Below are positions 22,867 to 33,799 of a DNA stretch of 64,000 nucleotides, in pieces. A model generated the notes under the pieces. The model was not told the origin of the DNA. It was given only the letters and a program-made list of their open reading frames with translations, and ran no database searches. This stretch comes from Tragulus kanchil (taxonomy: Eukaryota > Chordata > Mammalia > Artiodactyla > Tragulidae), in NCBI GenBank assembly GCA_022376925.1, contig JAIOJX010000032.1:98510794-98574793 (forward strand), read 5' to 3'. A program made the translations under genes and the position numbers. Position 1 is the stretch's first letter, and each line of letters opens with the position of its first letter.

Positions 22867-23733
22867 AGGCTTGTGCTAAATAGAAATTATTCACTGGATG
22901 CTTGCTAAAAAATGGTAAGACAGATTTTATTTGAGCTGCTGCAGTAGGATGGGAAGAATTCTGCTTACATATAGAATTGGGCTCAACTCTGAATACGGCA
23001 AAGATAATGGGAGATTTATAGCCAAAACACATATTAAGGAAGTCAATAGATAGAAAAATTACTAAGAGAAACTTGATCAGACATCAAAGGTAGAGGGATT
23101 CTTACTCAATTAGTTTAATAGCATTATTGCTAAAGAAATGTCAGGATTTATATATCAGAGTGGGGAATGAGGAACTTGATCATTTATCAAAGGTGAGTAT
23201 TCTTGCTAAGCTGACTTAGCAAAGCTCTTTGCTAAAACTTGGCTTGGCAAGTCAAGGATGGAGCCCAAGGTCAAGGCCTTCTAATAGAGAAAAGGGCTCA
23301 GAGGAGTCTGAACAAGGAGAACGTTTTTGCCATCTGTCACCTCTTATAGATGTAGATTCCCTTGGACAGGAATCATACCTGTGCCATCTTTCACCCAAAC
23401 TTCACCTGTCACCCATGGTTCAATAAAGGTTTATAGAATAATTGAAAATGAGTCTATGAGTGAATATTGGTTTGTGTAAGGAGTAGACTTATTAAACTGA
23501 ACCCAATGGTCAGGACCAACACATAATGTATGTGGGCACCTGTGCGCAGATGGTCAGTGAGCTTCTTGAGTTTCTCAAGTTTTAACAAGCTGAGTCCTCA
23601 TGGGGCTGAACTCAAGTTTGAACAACTGGGCAGTCTGTGTACATGGCAGTCATATATTTTAGCAGAGACAATACATTATGCCTAAGGAGCCATAGGCAAA
23701 GTCTTTGTTGAATCAAGGGAAGGTCAAAACTCT
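22867..23733. other. Unique stretch (copy at 23985-24851)
   Basis: No recognised interspersed repeat. The frames of 74 and 65 codons seen in both copies have no known domain; the minus-strand one runs into Bov-tA sequence. Confidence 0.4.
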
Positions 23734-25002
23734 GGTATTCATATGCATTATATGGAGTGGGTAAGCCTGTATGCAAAAGTAGTTAAAGTGTTAGTCTCTC
23801 AGTCCTGTCTGACTCGTTGTGATCCCATATAGCCCACCAGGTTCCTCTGTCCATGGAATTCTCTAGGCAAGAATACTGGAGTGGGTAGCCATTCCCTTCT
23901 GGAGAGGATCTTCTCAAACCAGGAATCAAACCCACCTCTGCATTGCAGGCAGATTCTTTACCATCTGATATATCAAGGGAGCCCAGGCTTGTGCTAAATA
24001 GAAATTATTCACTGGATGCTTGCTAAAAAATGGTAAGACAGATTTTATTTGAGCTGCTGCAGTAGGATGGGAAGAATTCTGCTTACATATAGAATTGGGC
24101 TCAACTCTGAATACGGCAAAGATAATGGGAGATTTATAGCCAAAACACATATTAAGGAAGTCAATAGATAGAAAAATTACTAAGAGAAACTTGATCAGAC
24201 ATCAAAGGTAGAGGGATTCTTACTCAATTAGTTTAATAGCATTATTGCTAAAGAAATGTCAGGATTTATATATCAGAGTGGGGAATGAGGAACTTGATCA
24301 TTTATCAAAGGTGAGTATTCTTGCTAAGCTGACTTAGCAAAGCTCTTTGCTAAAACTTGGCTTGGCAAGTCAAGGATGGAGCCCAAGGTCAAGGCCTTCT
24401 AATAGAGAAAAGGGCTCAGAGGAGTCTGAACAAGGAGAACGTTTTTGCCATCTGTCACCTCTTATAGATGTAGATTCCCTTGGACAGGAATCATACCTGT
24501 GCCATCTTTCACCCAAACTTCACCTGTCACCCATGGTTCAATAAAGGTTTATAGAATAATTGAAAATGAGTCTATGAGTGAATATTGGTTTGTGTAAGGA
24601 GTAGACTTATTAAACTGAACCCAATGGTCAGGACCAACACATAATGTATGTGGGCACCTGTGCGCAGATGGTCAGTGAGCTTCTTGAGTTTCTCAAGTTT
24701 TAACAAGCTGAGTCCTCATGGGGCTGAACTCAAGTTTGAACAACTGGGCAGTCTGTGTACATGGCAGTCATATATTTTAGCAGAGACAATACATTATGCC
24801 TAAGGAGCCATAGGCAAAGTCTTTGTTGAATCAAGGGAAGGTCAAAACTCTAATGTCCAAATTCTTAATTCTAAATTTAATTTCTTTTTCAACAAGTAAT
24901 TCTGAATATTGAAAAATCTATATATATATTATAGCTTCTTTAGTATTGTCTTCCAGAGACCATCTTAAATCCCACGTGAATTTCTTTGAATAGCATCTAT
25001 TA

Positions 25003-25310
25003 TTTGTTGTTATTATTCAGCTTCATGAACTGCAAATGCCATGTTCCTCTGTCCTCCACTATCACCTAGAATTTGCTCAAATTCATGTCCATTGAGTCAT
25101 TAATACTATCTAAGCATCTCATCCTCTGATGCCCATGTCTCCTTTTGCCTTCAATCTTTCCTCAACATCAGGGTCTTTTCCAGTCAGTCAGCTCTTCACA
25201 ACAGGTGGCTGAAGTCCTGGAGCTTCAGTATCAGTCCTTCCAATGAATATTCCAGGTTGACTTCCTTTAGGATTCACTGGTTTGATCTCCTTGCAATCCA
25301 AGGTATTCTT
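25003..25310 (-). mobile_element. BovB LINE, 3' end segment
   Basis: Start (3' end) of a minus-strand BovB (RTE clade). Plus-strand landmarks are 'ttgttgttattattcagctt', 'tcaaattcatgtccattgag', 'ccttcaatctttcctcaaca' and 'tcagtccttccaatgaatat'. The element continues, with interruptions, to about 29780. BovB is the LINE that supplies the machinery for Bov-tA SINEs and is known for horizontal transfer between squamates and ruminants. Confidence 0.9.
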
Positions 25311-25575
25311 TTTTTTTTTTTTTTGGCCACTTCTATTCATCTTTCACTTATCTTTTTTGTTCTTTGACCTGTGTGGGCCTCCCATCACAGCGGCCTCTCT
25401 TGTCGCAGAGCACCAGCTCTGGGCACATGCACTCCAGAGCTCCGGCTCAGTAGTTGGCCACATCAGTCCAGCTGCTCTGCGGCACGTGGGATCTTCCCAG
25501 GCCAGGGATCAAACCGGCACCCCTTGCACTGCAAGGCAGTGGGTGTCCTTACCCACTGAACCACCAGGGAAGTCC
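25311..25575 (-). mobile_element. CHR-like SINE, intermediate-tail type (locus d)
   Basis: Inserted in BovB with a 13-base target-site duplication 'ccaaggtattctt' at 25298-25310 and 25576-25588. The A-tail joins directly to 'ggccacttctattcatcttt' on plus, so the element ends at the 'agaagtggcc' motif and lacks the pyrimidine-rich tract. Head 'ccactgaaccaccagggaag' on plus. Same orientation as the host BovB. Confidence 0.92.
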
Positions 25576-27502
25576 CCAAGGTATTCTTGAGTCTTCTGCA
25601 GCACCACAATTTGAAAGCATCAATTCTGCAGCACTCAGCCTTCTTTGTGGTCTAACTCTCACATCTGTACCTGACTACTGGAAAAACCATAGCTTCGACT
25701 ATTCAATTTTGTCAGCAGAGTGATGTCTCTGTTTTTTAATATGCTTATCTCAGTTTGTCATAGCTTCCTTTCCAAGGAACAAGTGTCTTTTAATATCTTC
25801 AGTGCAGTCACTGTCGGCAGTGATTCTGGAGTCTAACAAAATATGTCACTGCTTTCACTTTTAACCCTTCTATTTGTGAATATGAAGTGATGGAACCAGA
25901 TGCCATGATTTTTGTTTGTTTGTTTTTTAATGTTGAGTTTCAAACCAGCTTCTTCTCTTTTACCCTCATCAGGAGGCTTTTCAGTTCCTCTTCACCTTCT
26001 ACCTTTAGCGTGGTACAATTTGCATACCTGAGGCTGCTGATATTTCTCCTAGCAATCTTGATTCCAGCTTATGATTCATGGCATCTCTACATGTAAGTTA
26101 AATAAGCAGAGTGACAATATACAGCCTTGATGTACTCCTTTCCCAATTTTCCCAGTCCACTGTTGCATGTCTGGTTCTAACTGTTGCTTCTTGACCCATG
26201 TATAGGTTTCTCAGGAGACAGGCAAGATGGCCTGATATTCCCATCTCTTTAAGACTCTTCCACAGTTTTTGTGATCCACATGGTTAAAGGCTTTAGTGTA
26301 CTCAAAGAAACATGCTTTTCTGGAACTCCTTTGTTTTTTCCATGAGCCAATAAATGTTGGCAATTTTGATCTCTGGTTCCTCTGCCTTTTGTAAACCCAG
26401 ATTGTACGTCTGGAAGTTCTCGGTTCACATAGTGTTAAAGCCTAGCTGAAAGGATTTTGAGCATAACCTTGCTAACATGTGAAACGAGCAAACCTGTGTG
26501 GTAGTATGAACACTCTTTGTAATTGTCCTTCTCTGGGATCGGAATAAAGAACTGACCTTTTCCAGTCCTGTGACCACTGCTGAGTTTTCCAAACTTGCTA
26601 ACATATTGAGTGCAACAGTGTGACAGCATCATCTTTTAGACTTTTACATAGCTCAGCTGGAATTCCATCACCTCCACCAGCTTTATTTGTAATAATGCTT
26701 CATAAGTCCCACTTGATTTCACACTCCAGAATGCCCACTTCTAGTTGAGTGAGCACATCATTGTGGTTATCTGGGTCATTAAGGCCTCTTTTGCATAGTT
26801 CTTCTGTGTAATTCTGCCACCTCTCCTTAATCTCTTCAGCTTAGGTTAGGTCCTTACCATCGCTGTCCTGTACCCTGCCTATCCTTTCATGAAATGCCCC
26901 CTTGGTATCTTCAGTTTTCTTGAAGAGGCCTCTAGTCTTTCCCATTCTATTATTTTTCTCTGTTTCTTTGCATTGTTCATTTAAGAAGGCCTTCTTATCT
27001 CTCCTTGCTATTCTCTGGAGCTCTGCATTCAACTGGGTATATCTTTCCTTTTCTCCTTGCCTTTTGCTTCTCTTCTTTCCTCAGCTATTTGTAAAGCCTC
27101 CTCACATAACCACTTTGCCTTCTTGCATTTCTTTTTCTTTGGGATAATTCTGGTCAGTGCCTCCTGTACAATGTTTATGAACCTCCGTCCATAGTTCTTC
27201 AGGCACTCTATCTACCAGACTTGATCCCTTGAACCTATTCATCACCTCCAATTCATAATCATAAGGGATTTGATTTGGGTCATACCTGTATGCCTTAGTG
27301 GTTTTTCATACTTTCATCAATTTCAGCCTGAATTTTGTAATAAGGAGCTCATGATCTCAGCCACAACTGGCTCCAGGTCTTGTTCTTGCTGATTGTATAG
27401 GGCTTCTCCATCTTTGGGCTGCAAAGAACGTAATCAATCTGACTGTGATAGGATCATGCATGTGTAGAGTCATCCATGTGTTATTGGACAAGGGTATTTG
27501 TT
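25576..27502 (-). mobile_element. BovB LINE, reverse transcriptase and linker part of ORF2
   Basis: Minus-strand translation gives recognisable, broken RTE-type ORF2. At 26435-26632 the RT start shows 'FIPIPEKDNYKECSYY' and 'SHVSKVMLKIL'; at 26841-27032 'QRIARRDKKAFLNEQCKE' and 'NNRMGKTR' belong to the endonuclease-RT linker. The catalytic YADD box falls at 26015-26026 and reads Y-A-N-C, so both aspartates are lost. Stops and frameshifts occur throughout. This is a dead copy. Confidence 0.9.
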
Positions 27503-27815
27503 TTTTTTTTTTTAACGATTTATTTATTTATTTTGGGCGGGGGTCGGGTTGGGGAGGGAGGGGAGCGGGTGGGCCACTTCTATTGGTCTTTCACTTCTCC
27601 ATTTTCATCCGTCCTTGTTCTTTGGCTCCTGTTGGCCTCCCATCGCAGTGGCCTCTGTTGTTGCAGAGCACCGGCTCTGAGTGCATGCGCGCCAGAGCTC
27701 CGGCTCGGTCATTGGACACATTGGTCCAGCCGCTCTGCGGCACGTGGGATCTTCCCAGGCCAGGGATCGAACCGGCGCCCCTTGCACTTACCCACTGGAC
27801 CACCAGGGGAAGCCC
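27503..27815 (-). mobile_element. CHR-like SINE, long-tail type (locus e)
   Basis: Inserted in BovB. An 18-base target-site duplication with one mismatch, 'tggacaagggtatttgtt', lies at 27485-27502 and 27816-27833. It has the T/A tail, pyrimidine-rich tract and full body. A ~15-base gap in the head (after 'ccccttgcactta' near 27788) removes part of the usual 'gcaaggcagtgtcc' on plus. Confidence 0.92.
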
Positions 27816-28045
27816 TGGAAAAGGGTATTTGTTATGGCCAGTGTGTTATCTTGACAAAAGTCTGTTAGCCTTTGTCCTGATTCATTTTATATTCAAAGGC
27901 CAAACTTTCCTATTATGACAAGTATGTCTTGATTTCCTACTTTTGCTCCAATCACCTCAGATGAAAAGGACATCCTTTTCTGGTATTCTAGAAGATGTTG
28001 TAGATCTTCATAGAACAAGACAACTTCAGCTTCTTCAGCACCGTG
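27816..28045 (-). mobile_element. BovB LINE, endonuclease-side segment (first copy)
   Basis: Continuation of BovB ORF2 towards its 5' side: 'tttgtcctgattcattttat', 'gacaagtatgtcttgatttc', 'agatgaaaaggacatccttt'. Cut by the join to the second copy of duplication 10 at 28045-28048. Confidence 0.85.
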
Positions 28046-28047
28046 CC

Positions 28048-28695
28048 TACCATCGCTGTCCTGTACCCTGCCTATCCTTTCATGAAATGCCCCCTTGGTA
28101 TCTTCAGTTTTCTTGAAGAGGCCTCTAGTCTTTCCCATTCTATTATTTTTCTCTGTTTCTTTGCATTGTTCATTTAAGAAGGCCTTCTTATCTCTCCTTG
28201 CTATTCTCTGGAGCTCTGCATTCAACTGGGTATATCTTTCCTTTTCTCCTTGCCTTTTGCTTCTCTTCTTTCCTCAGCTATTTGTAAAGCCTCCTCACAT
28301 AACCACTTTGCCTTCTTGCATTTCTTTTTCTTTGGGATAATTCTGGTCAGTGCCTCCTGTACAATGTTTATGAACCTCCGTCCATAGTTCTTCAGGCACT
28401 CTATCTACCAGACTTGATCCCTTGAACCTATTCATCACCTCCAATTCATAATCATAAGGGATTTGATTTGGGTCATACCTGTATGCCTTAGTGGTTTTTC
28501 ATACTTTCATCAATTTCAGCCTGAATTTTGTAATAAGGAGCTCATGATCTCAGCCACAACTGGCTCCAGGTCTTGTTCTTGCTGATTGTATAGGGCTTCT
28601 CCATCTTTGGGCTGCAAAGAACGTAATCAATCTGACTGTGATAGGATCATGCATGTGTAGAGTCATCCATGTGTTATTGGACAAGGGTATTTGTT
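28048..28695 (-). mobile_element. BovB LINE, duplicate of 26855-27502
   Basis: Repeat of the linker part of BovB ORF2 caused by duplication 10. It is not a second LINE, because breakpoints and nested SINE are identical. Confidence 0.88.
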
Positions 28696-29008
28696 TTTTT
28701 TTTTTTAACGATTTATTTATTTATTTTGGGCGGGGGTCGGGTTGGGGAGGGAGGGGAGCGGGTGGGCCACTTCTATTGGTCTTTCACTTCTCCATTTTCA
28801 TCCGTCCTTGTTCTTTGGCTCCTGTTGGCCTCCCATCGCAGTGGCCTCTGTTGTTGCAGAGCACCGGCTCTGAGTGCATGCGCGCCAGAGCTCCGGCTCG
28901 GTCATTGGACACATTGGTCCAGCCGCTCTGCGGCACGTGGGATCTTCCCAGGCCAGGGATCGAACCGGCGCCCCTTGCACTTACCCACTGGACCACCAGG
29001 GGAAGCCC
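28696..29008 (-). mobile_element. CHR-like SINE, duplicate of locus e
   Basis: Same element as 27503-27815, including the same mismatch in the target-site duplication and the same ~15-base head deletion. Confidence 0.92.
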
Positions 29009-29450
29009 TGGAAAAGGGTATTTGTTATGGCCAGTGTGTTATCTTGACAAAAGTCTGTTAGCCTTTGTCCTGATTCATTTTATATTCAAAGGCCAAACTT
29101 TCCTATTATGACAAGTATGTCTTGATTTCCTACTTTTGCGTTCCAATCACCTCAGATGAAAAGGACATCCTTTTCTGGTATTCTAGAAGATGTTGTAGAT
29201 CTTCATAGAACAAGACAACTTCAGCTTCTTCAGCACCGTGATTGGGGCACATTATATTTGTGTTGTTGAATGGTTTGCCCTGGAAATGAACTAAGATCAC
29301 TCTGTCATTTTTGAGTTTGCACCAGAGTACTGTATTTTGGGCTCTTTTGTTGACTCTGAGGGCTATTCTATTTCTTCTAAGGGATTCTTGCCCACAGTAG
29401 TAAATATAATGGTCATCTGAATTAAATTCAACCTTTCCCATCCATTTTAA
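29009..29450 (-). mobile_element. BovB LINE, AP-endonuclease segment of ORF2
   Basis: Minus-strand frame at 29130-29441 shows 'FNSDDHYIYYCGQESLRRN' then 'FQGKPFNNTNI' and 'EEAEVVLFYEDLQHLLE', the N-terminal apurinic-endonuclease-like region of BovB ORF2. It is open over ~100 codons but broken on both sides. Repeated at 30151-30553. Confidence 0.9.
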
Positions 29451-29724
29451 AATTCTTTTTTTTTCTCATTTTCCCTATCATGCCTCTTTTATTTATTTTC
29501 ATCCGTCTTTTTATTCTTTGGCATGTGTGGGCCTCCCATTGCAGTGACCTCTCTCCTTTGCAGAGCACTGGTTCTGGGTGCAATTGCTCCAGAGCACCGG
29601 CTCATAATTGGCCACACCGGTCAAGCTGCTTACAGCATGTGGGATCTTCCCAGGTCAGGGATCAAATCGGTGCCTGCTACATTGCAAGGTGGACTCTTTA
29701 CCCACTGAACCACCAGGGAAGCCC
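29451..29724 (-). mobile_element. CHR-like SINE, short-tail type (locus f; copy at 30554-30827)
   Basis: Inserted in BovB with an imperfect target-site duplication: 'tcccatccattttaa' at 29436-29450 and 'tcccatcattttaa' at 29725-29738. The 3' end goes from the 'gatgaaaataaataaa' motif to a short A-rich end without the pyrimidine tract. Its sequence is more diverged than loci a, c, e and g. Confidence 0.88.
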
Positions 29725-29780
29725 TCCCATCATTTTAATTCACTGATTTTAAGATCTCGATGTTCACTCTTGCCATCTCC
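29725..29780 (-). mobile_element. BovB LINE, 5'-most segment (copy at 30828-30883)
   Basis: 'cgatgttcactcttgccatc' is the start of BovB ORF2 (minus-strand 'MARVNIEIL'). The LINE is truncated here, so ORF2 is nearly fully represented but ORF1 and the 5'-UTR are absent. After subtracting the duplication and three SINEs, about 2.7 kb of BovB remains. Confidence 0.8.
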
Positions 29781-29901
29781 TGCTGTCCATGAAACTCTCC
29801 AGGTAAGAATAGTGTAGTGAGTTTCCATGCTCTCCTCCGGGGAATCTTCCCAACCCAGGGATCAAATCCAGGTCTCCCACATTGCAGATGATTTTTTACA
29901 T
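29781..29901 (-). mobile_element. Bov-tA/Bov-A fragment, minus strand (copy at 30884-31004)
   Basis: 'ccatgaaactctccaggtaa', 'agtgagtttccatgctctcc', 'atcaaatccaggtctcccac' follow the middle and head of Bov-tA. It directly abuts the truncated 5' end of BovB. The terminal head is missing. Confidence 0.7.
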
Positions 29902-31004
29902 AAACTAGGACAGTATCTGCTTGTGCCTTAGATCCTTTATTAAAAAAAAAAATTGGGGAAGAAGGCTTAAGGCCCTGAGTCTCAGCCCCCACCCCTTTCC
30001 AGTCTCTCACAGGAAGGCACACCTATAAAGAGTTTATAGTGATACACCTGAAAAGAGCTACTCTATTAAACTGCAAACACTCCATGGAAGAGACGATAGG
30101 CTGTACTAAACAGGTCAGATACCCCAAAGTCAAGCTTTGCCCTTAGCTACTGTGTTATCTTGACAAAAGTCTGTTAGCCTGATTCATTTTATATTCAAAG
30201 GCCAAACTTTCCTATTATAAATATGTCTTGATTTCCTACTTTTCTCCAATCACCTCAGATGAAAAGGACATCCTTTTCTGGTATTCTAGAAGATGTTGTA
30301 GATCTTCATAGAACAAGACAACTTCAGCTTCTTCAGCACCGTGATTGGGGCACATTATATTTGTGTTGTTGAATGGTTTGCCCTGGAAATGAACTAAGAT
30401 CACTCTGTCATTTTTGAGTTTGCACCAGAGTACTGTATTTTGGGCTCTTTTGTTGACTCTGAGGGCTATTCTATTTCTTCTAAGGGATTCTTGCCCACAG
30501 TAGTAAATATAATGGTCATCTGAATTAAATTCAACCTTTCCCATCCATTTTAAAATTCTTTTTTTTTCTCATTTTCCCTATCATGCCTCTTTTATTTATT
30601 TTCATCCGTCTTTTTATTCTTTGGCATGTGTGGGCCTCCCATTGCAGTGACCTCTCTCCTTTGCAGAGCACTGGTTCTGGGTGCAATTGCTCCAGAGCAC
30701 CGGCTCATAATTGGCCACACCGGTCAAGCTGCTTACAGCATGTGGGATCTTCCCAGGTCAGGGATCAAATCGGTGCCTGCTACATTGCAAGGTGGACTCT
30801 TTACCCACTGAACCACCAGGGAAGCCCTCCCATCATTTTAATTCACTGATTTTAAGATCTCGATGTTCACTCTTGCCATCTCCTGCTGTCCATGAAACTC
30901 TCCAGGTAAGAATAGTGTAGTGAGTTTCCATGCTCTCCTCCGGGGAATCTTCCCAACCCAGGGATCAAATCCAGGTCTCCCACATTGCAGATGATTTTTT
31001 ACAT

Positions 31005-31275
31005 AAACTAGGACAGTATCTGCTTGTGCCTTAGATCCTTTATTAAAAAAAAAAATTGGGGAAGAAGGCTTAAGGCCCTGAGTCTCAGCCCCCACCCCTT
31101 TCCAGTCTCTCACAGGAAGGCACACCTATAAAGAGTTTATAGTGATACACCTGAAAAGAGCTACTCTATTAAACTGCAAACACTCCATGGAAGAGACGAT
31201 AGGCTGTACTAAACAGGTCAGATACCCCAAAGTCAAGCTTTGGCCCTTCAGCACTCTTATGCTAGCTAGGAACAA
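31005..31275. other. Unique stretch
   Basis: Contains an A9-A10 run near 31045 and nothing else recognisable. 29902-30147 is the first copy of most of it. Confidence 0.4.
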
Positions 31276-33573
31276 TGCAAGATCCACTGTGTATGGAACA
31301 TCTATATCTACAGTCTGCTTGATATAACACTATCTCAAATCCCAGCAGCAGCCCTGCAGAGAAATATCATCTCCATTTCACAGCTGAGAAAACTAATGCT
31401 CAAAGAGGGTCTAAGTCTAAACTTTTCCCTATTATCAGCCTTCCTCAGTTCAGTTCCAATTTCTCCCACCTCATACTGCATGGTGATTATTCATTCACTC
31501 ACCTGACCCCTGAGGCCATCTTTGAGGCTATACACACAGTAGGTATTGAATAAGGTCCGTCGTGAAATAAACGAGGGAATATACCCTGCCTTTCTAGCTG
31601 GAGGTTTGACAGACCCCCAAATGTGGGGAGTGGCTGGGATTCATTTTAGGAATTAGGTCCTTGTCCCATTCTAGGGAGTAAAAGAGACTATGTCCCATTG
31701 GGCAAGACCCACAGCCAAGTGGGCTAGGAACATCTGCATAGAGGATTGGCGAAGTGGTAACAGATCCAGGACTAATTGGCAGGTTTCTGAACCCAGCAAA
31801 AGCTAACCTGAGAACAAGTCCTCACAGCAACCTGAAGCCCAGTTATTCAAAAAAGGAAATCCTCAGAGGCTGTCACAGTGGCTAGGTGCTGAATATATCT
31901 GCTTAAATCCTTCCTGCTTGAGACTCAGATGCATGCTAGGTGCTGTGTGTTTTGAGGGGAGGCAGTAACCATCAAATGCATCAGTTGTGGGAGGAGGAGA
32001 GAGGAAAGCACTAGGAAATAATCTGGGCCTCCACTTGAGCCAGTCAGTGCTGTGATGTCAGGTGTCACAGCTTCAGCTACACCCAGCGTATTTGTATTTA
32101 CAAGGCTTACTGAGGGGCAACAAGGTCAATCCAAAGGAACAAATGTCTTATTGGATGCCTTTTGTACATTTGGATAAAAGTCTGAAGGACATCCCTTGTG
32201 AGGTCAGGCCTTCCCAGAAAACCATGCAGAGGCCGTTATTTTTAGCTATGGGCTCTACACATTGAGAAGTGATATCCTGAATCTCGCTCTGGAGGAGTGT
32301 GTTTCCTGGAAGAAAATTTTGCTGGATTGTCATTCTGTATGCACTAGGAACAGGATTTGCCCTATAGAATAAGCCAAATTGTCCTAGAGTATCCTTTTCT
32401 CCTTCTGTGCTTAGTCACTCAGGTACTGCAAGATCCACTGTGTATGGAACATCTATATCTACAGTCTGCTTGATATAACACTATCTCAAATCCCAGCAGC
32501 AGCCCTGCAGAGAAATATCATCTCCATTTCACAGCTGAGAAAACTAATGCTCAAAGAGGGTCTAAGTCTAAACTTTTCCCTATTATCAGCCTTCCTCAGT
32601 TCAGTTCCAATTTCTCCCACCTCATACTGCATGGTGATTATTCATTCACTCACCTGACCCCTGAGGCCATCTTTGAGGCTATACACACAGTAGGTATTGA
32701 ATAAGGTCCGTCGTGAAATAAACGAGGGAATATACCCTGCCTTTCTAGCTGGAGGTTTGACAGACCCCCAAATGTGGGGAGTGGCTGGGATTCATTTTAG
32801 GAATTAGGTCCTTGTCCCATTCTAGGGAGTAAAAGAGACTATGTCCCATTGGGCAAGACCCACAGCCAAGTGGGCTAGGAACATCTGCATAGAGGATTGG
32901 CGAAGTGGTAACAGATCCAGGACTAATTGGCAGGTTTCTGAACCCAGCAAAAGCTAACCTGAGAACAAGTCCTCACAGCAACCTGAAGCCCAGTTATTCA
33001 AAAAAGGAAATCCTCAGAGGCTGTCACAGTGGCTAGGTGCTGAATATATCTGCTTAAATCCTTCCTGCTTGAGACTCAGATGCATGCTAGGTGCTGTGTG
33101 TTTTGAGGGGAGGCAGTAACCATCAAATGCATCAGTTGTGGGAGGAGGAGAGAGGAAAGCACTAGGAAATAATCTGGGCCTCCACTTGAGCCAGTCAGTG
33201 CTGTGATGTCAGGTGTCACAGCTTCAGCTACACCCAGCGTATTTGTATTTACAAGGCTTACTGAGGGGCAACAAGGTCAATCCAAAGGAACAAATGTCTT
33301 ATTGGATGCCTTTTGTACATTTGGATAAAAGTCTGAAGGACATCCCTTGTGAGGTCAGGCCTTCCCAGAAAACCATGCAGAGGCCGTTATTTTTAGCTAT
33401 GGGCTCTACACATTGAGAAGTGATATCCTGAATCTCGCTCTGGAGGAGTGTGTTTCCTGGAAGAAAATTTTGCTGGATTGTCATTCTGTATGCACTAGGA
33501 ACAGGATTTGCCCTATAGAATAAGCCAAATTGTCCTAGAGTATCCTTTTCTCCTTCTGTGCTTAGTCACTCAG
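31276..33573. repeat. Direct duplication 12 (offset 1151)
   Basis: Copies at 31276-32422 and 32427-33573 with the same offset at both ends and a 4-base filler. The first copy ends 20 bases into a Bov-tA ('cttagtcactcag') that is complete only in the next copy. Confidence 0.95.
31325..31440 (+). mobile_element. MIR-like fragment (copy at 32476-32591)
   Basis: 'ccctgcagagaaatatcatc', 'tccatttcacagctgagaaa' and 'actaatgctcaaagagggtc' follow the MIR 3' half. Weak but in order. The remaining 31441-32400 is unique, with no gene seen. Confidence 0.45.
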
Positions 33574-33763
33574 TTGTGCCTGACTGTTTGCAAGCTTATA
33601 GCTGTAACCCACCAAACTTCTCTGTCCATGGGGATTCCTTAGGCAAGAATACTGGGGTGGCTTGCCATTTCCTTCTCCAGGGAATCTTCCCAACACAGGG
33701 ATCGAACGCAGGTCTCCGGCATTGTGGGTGGATTCTTTACTGTCTGAGCCACCAGGAAAGCCC
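33555..33763 (-). mobile_element. Bov-tA SINE, minus strand (copy at 34642-34850)
   Basis: Full-length: 'tgtgcttagtcactcagttg' tail side, 'aggcaagaatactggggtgg' core, B-box-like 'gggatcgaacgc', 'tctgagccaccaggaaagcc' head. The first ~20 bases also survive at 32402-32422 as a cut fragment. Confidence 0.92.
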
Positions 33764-33799
33764 ATCTATATAGCACTAAATCCCTTCAATTTTCCAAAG

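Larger units (their letters stand above)
22649..24851. repeat. Direct duplication 9 (offset 1118)
   Basis: Copies at 22649-23733 and 23767-24851, exactly the same offset at both ends, with a 33-base filler at 23734-23766. The unit holds one Bov-tA and ~870 bases without recognised repeat or gene. Confidence 0.95.
26855..29240. repeat. Direct duplication 10 (offset 1193 to 1195)
   Basis: Copies at 26855-28045 and 28048-29240, within the BovB. The unit includes a CHR-like SINE with its target-site duplication, so each copy repeats an identical nested insertion. The first copy lacks two bases 100 bases before the join ('tttgctccaatc' near 27943 against 'tttgcgttccaatc'). Confidence 0.96.
29035..31252. 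repeat. Direct duplication 11 (offset 1116 to 1105)
   Basis: Copies at about 29035-30147 and 30151-31252. The second copy loses 13 bases in its first ~100 ('tagcctgattc' against 'tagcctttgtcctgattc'; 'tattataaatatg' against 'tattatgacaagtatg'). The first copy also degrades at its own end ('gcccttagc' against 'ggcccttcagc'). Because it overlaps duplication 10, about 200 bases of BovB near 27841-28045 occur three times. Confidence 0.95.

Noticed and set aside
26841..27032. Minus-strand frames at 26841-27032 and 29130-29441 as active BovB enzymes
   Set aside because: Both are short surviving pieces of one broken ORF2; frameshifts, stops, nested SINEs and loss of the YADD aspartates rule out activity.
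27445..27918. 157-codon plus-strand open frame, present twice (also 28638-29111)
   Set aside because: It runs through the antisense of BovB and a CHR-like SINE with its T-rich tail; the second occurrence is the tandem duplicate. No domain, no start context, no splice evidence.
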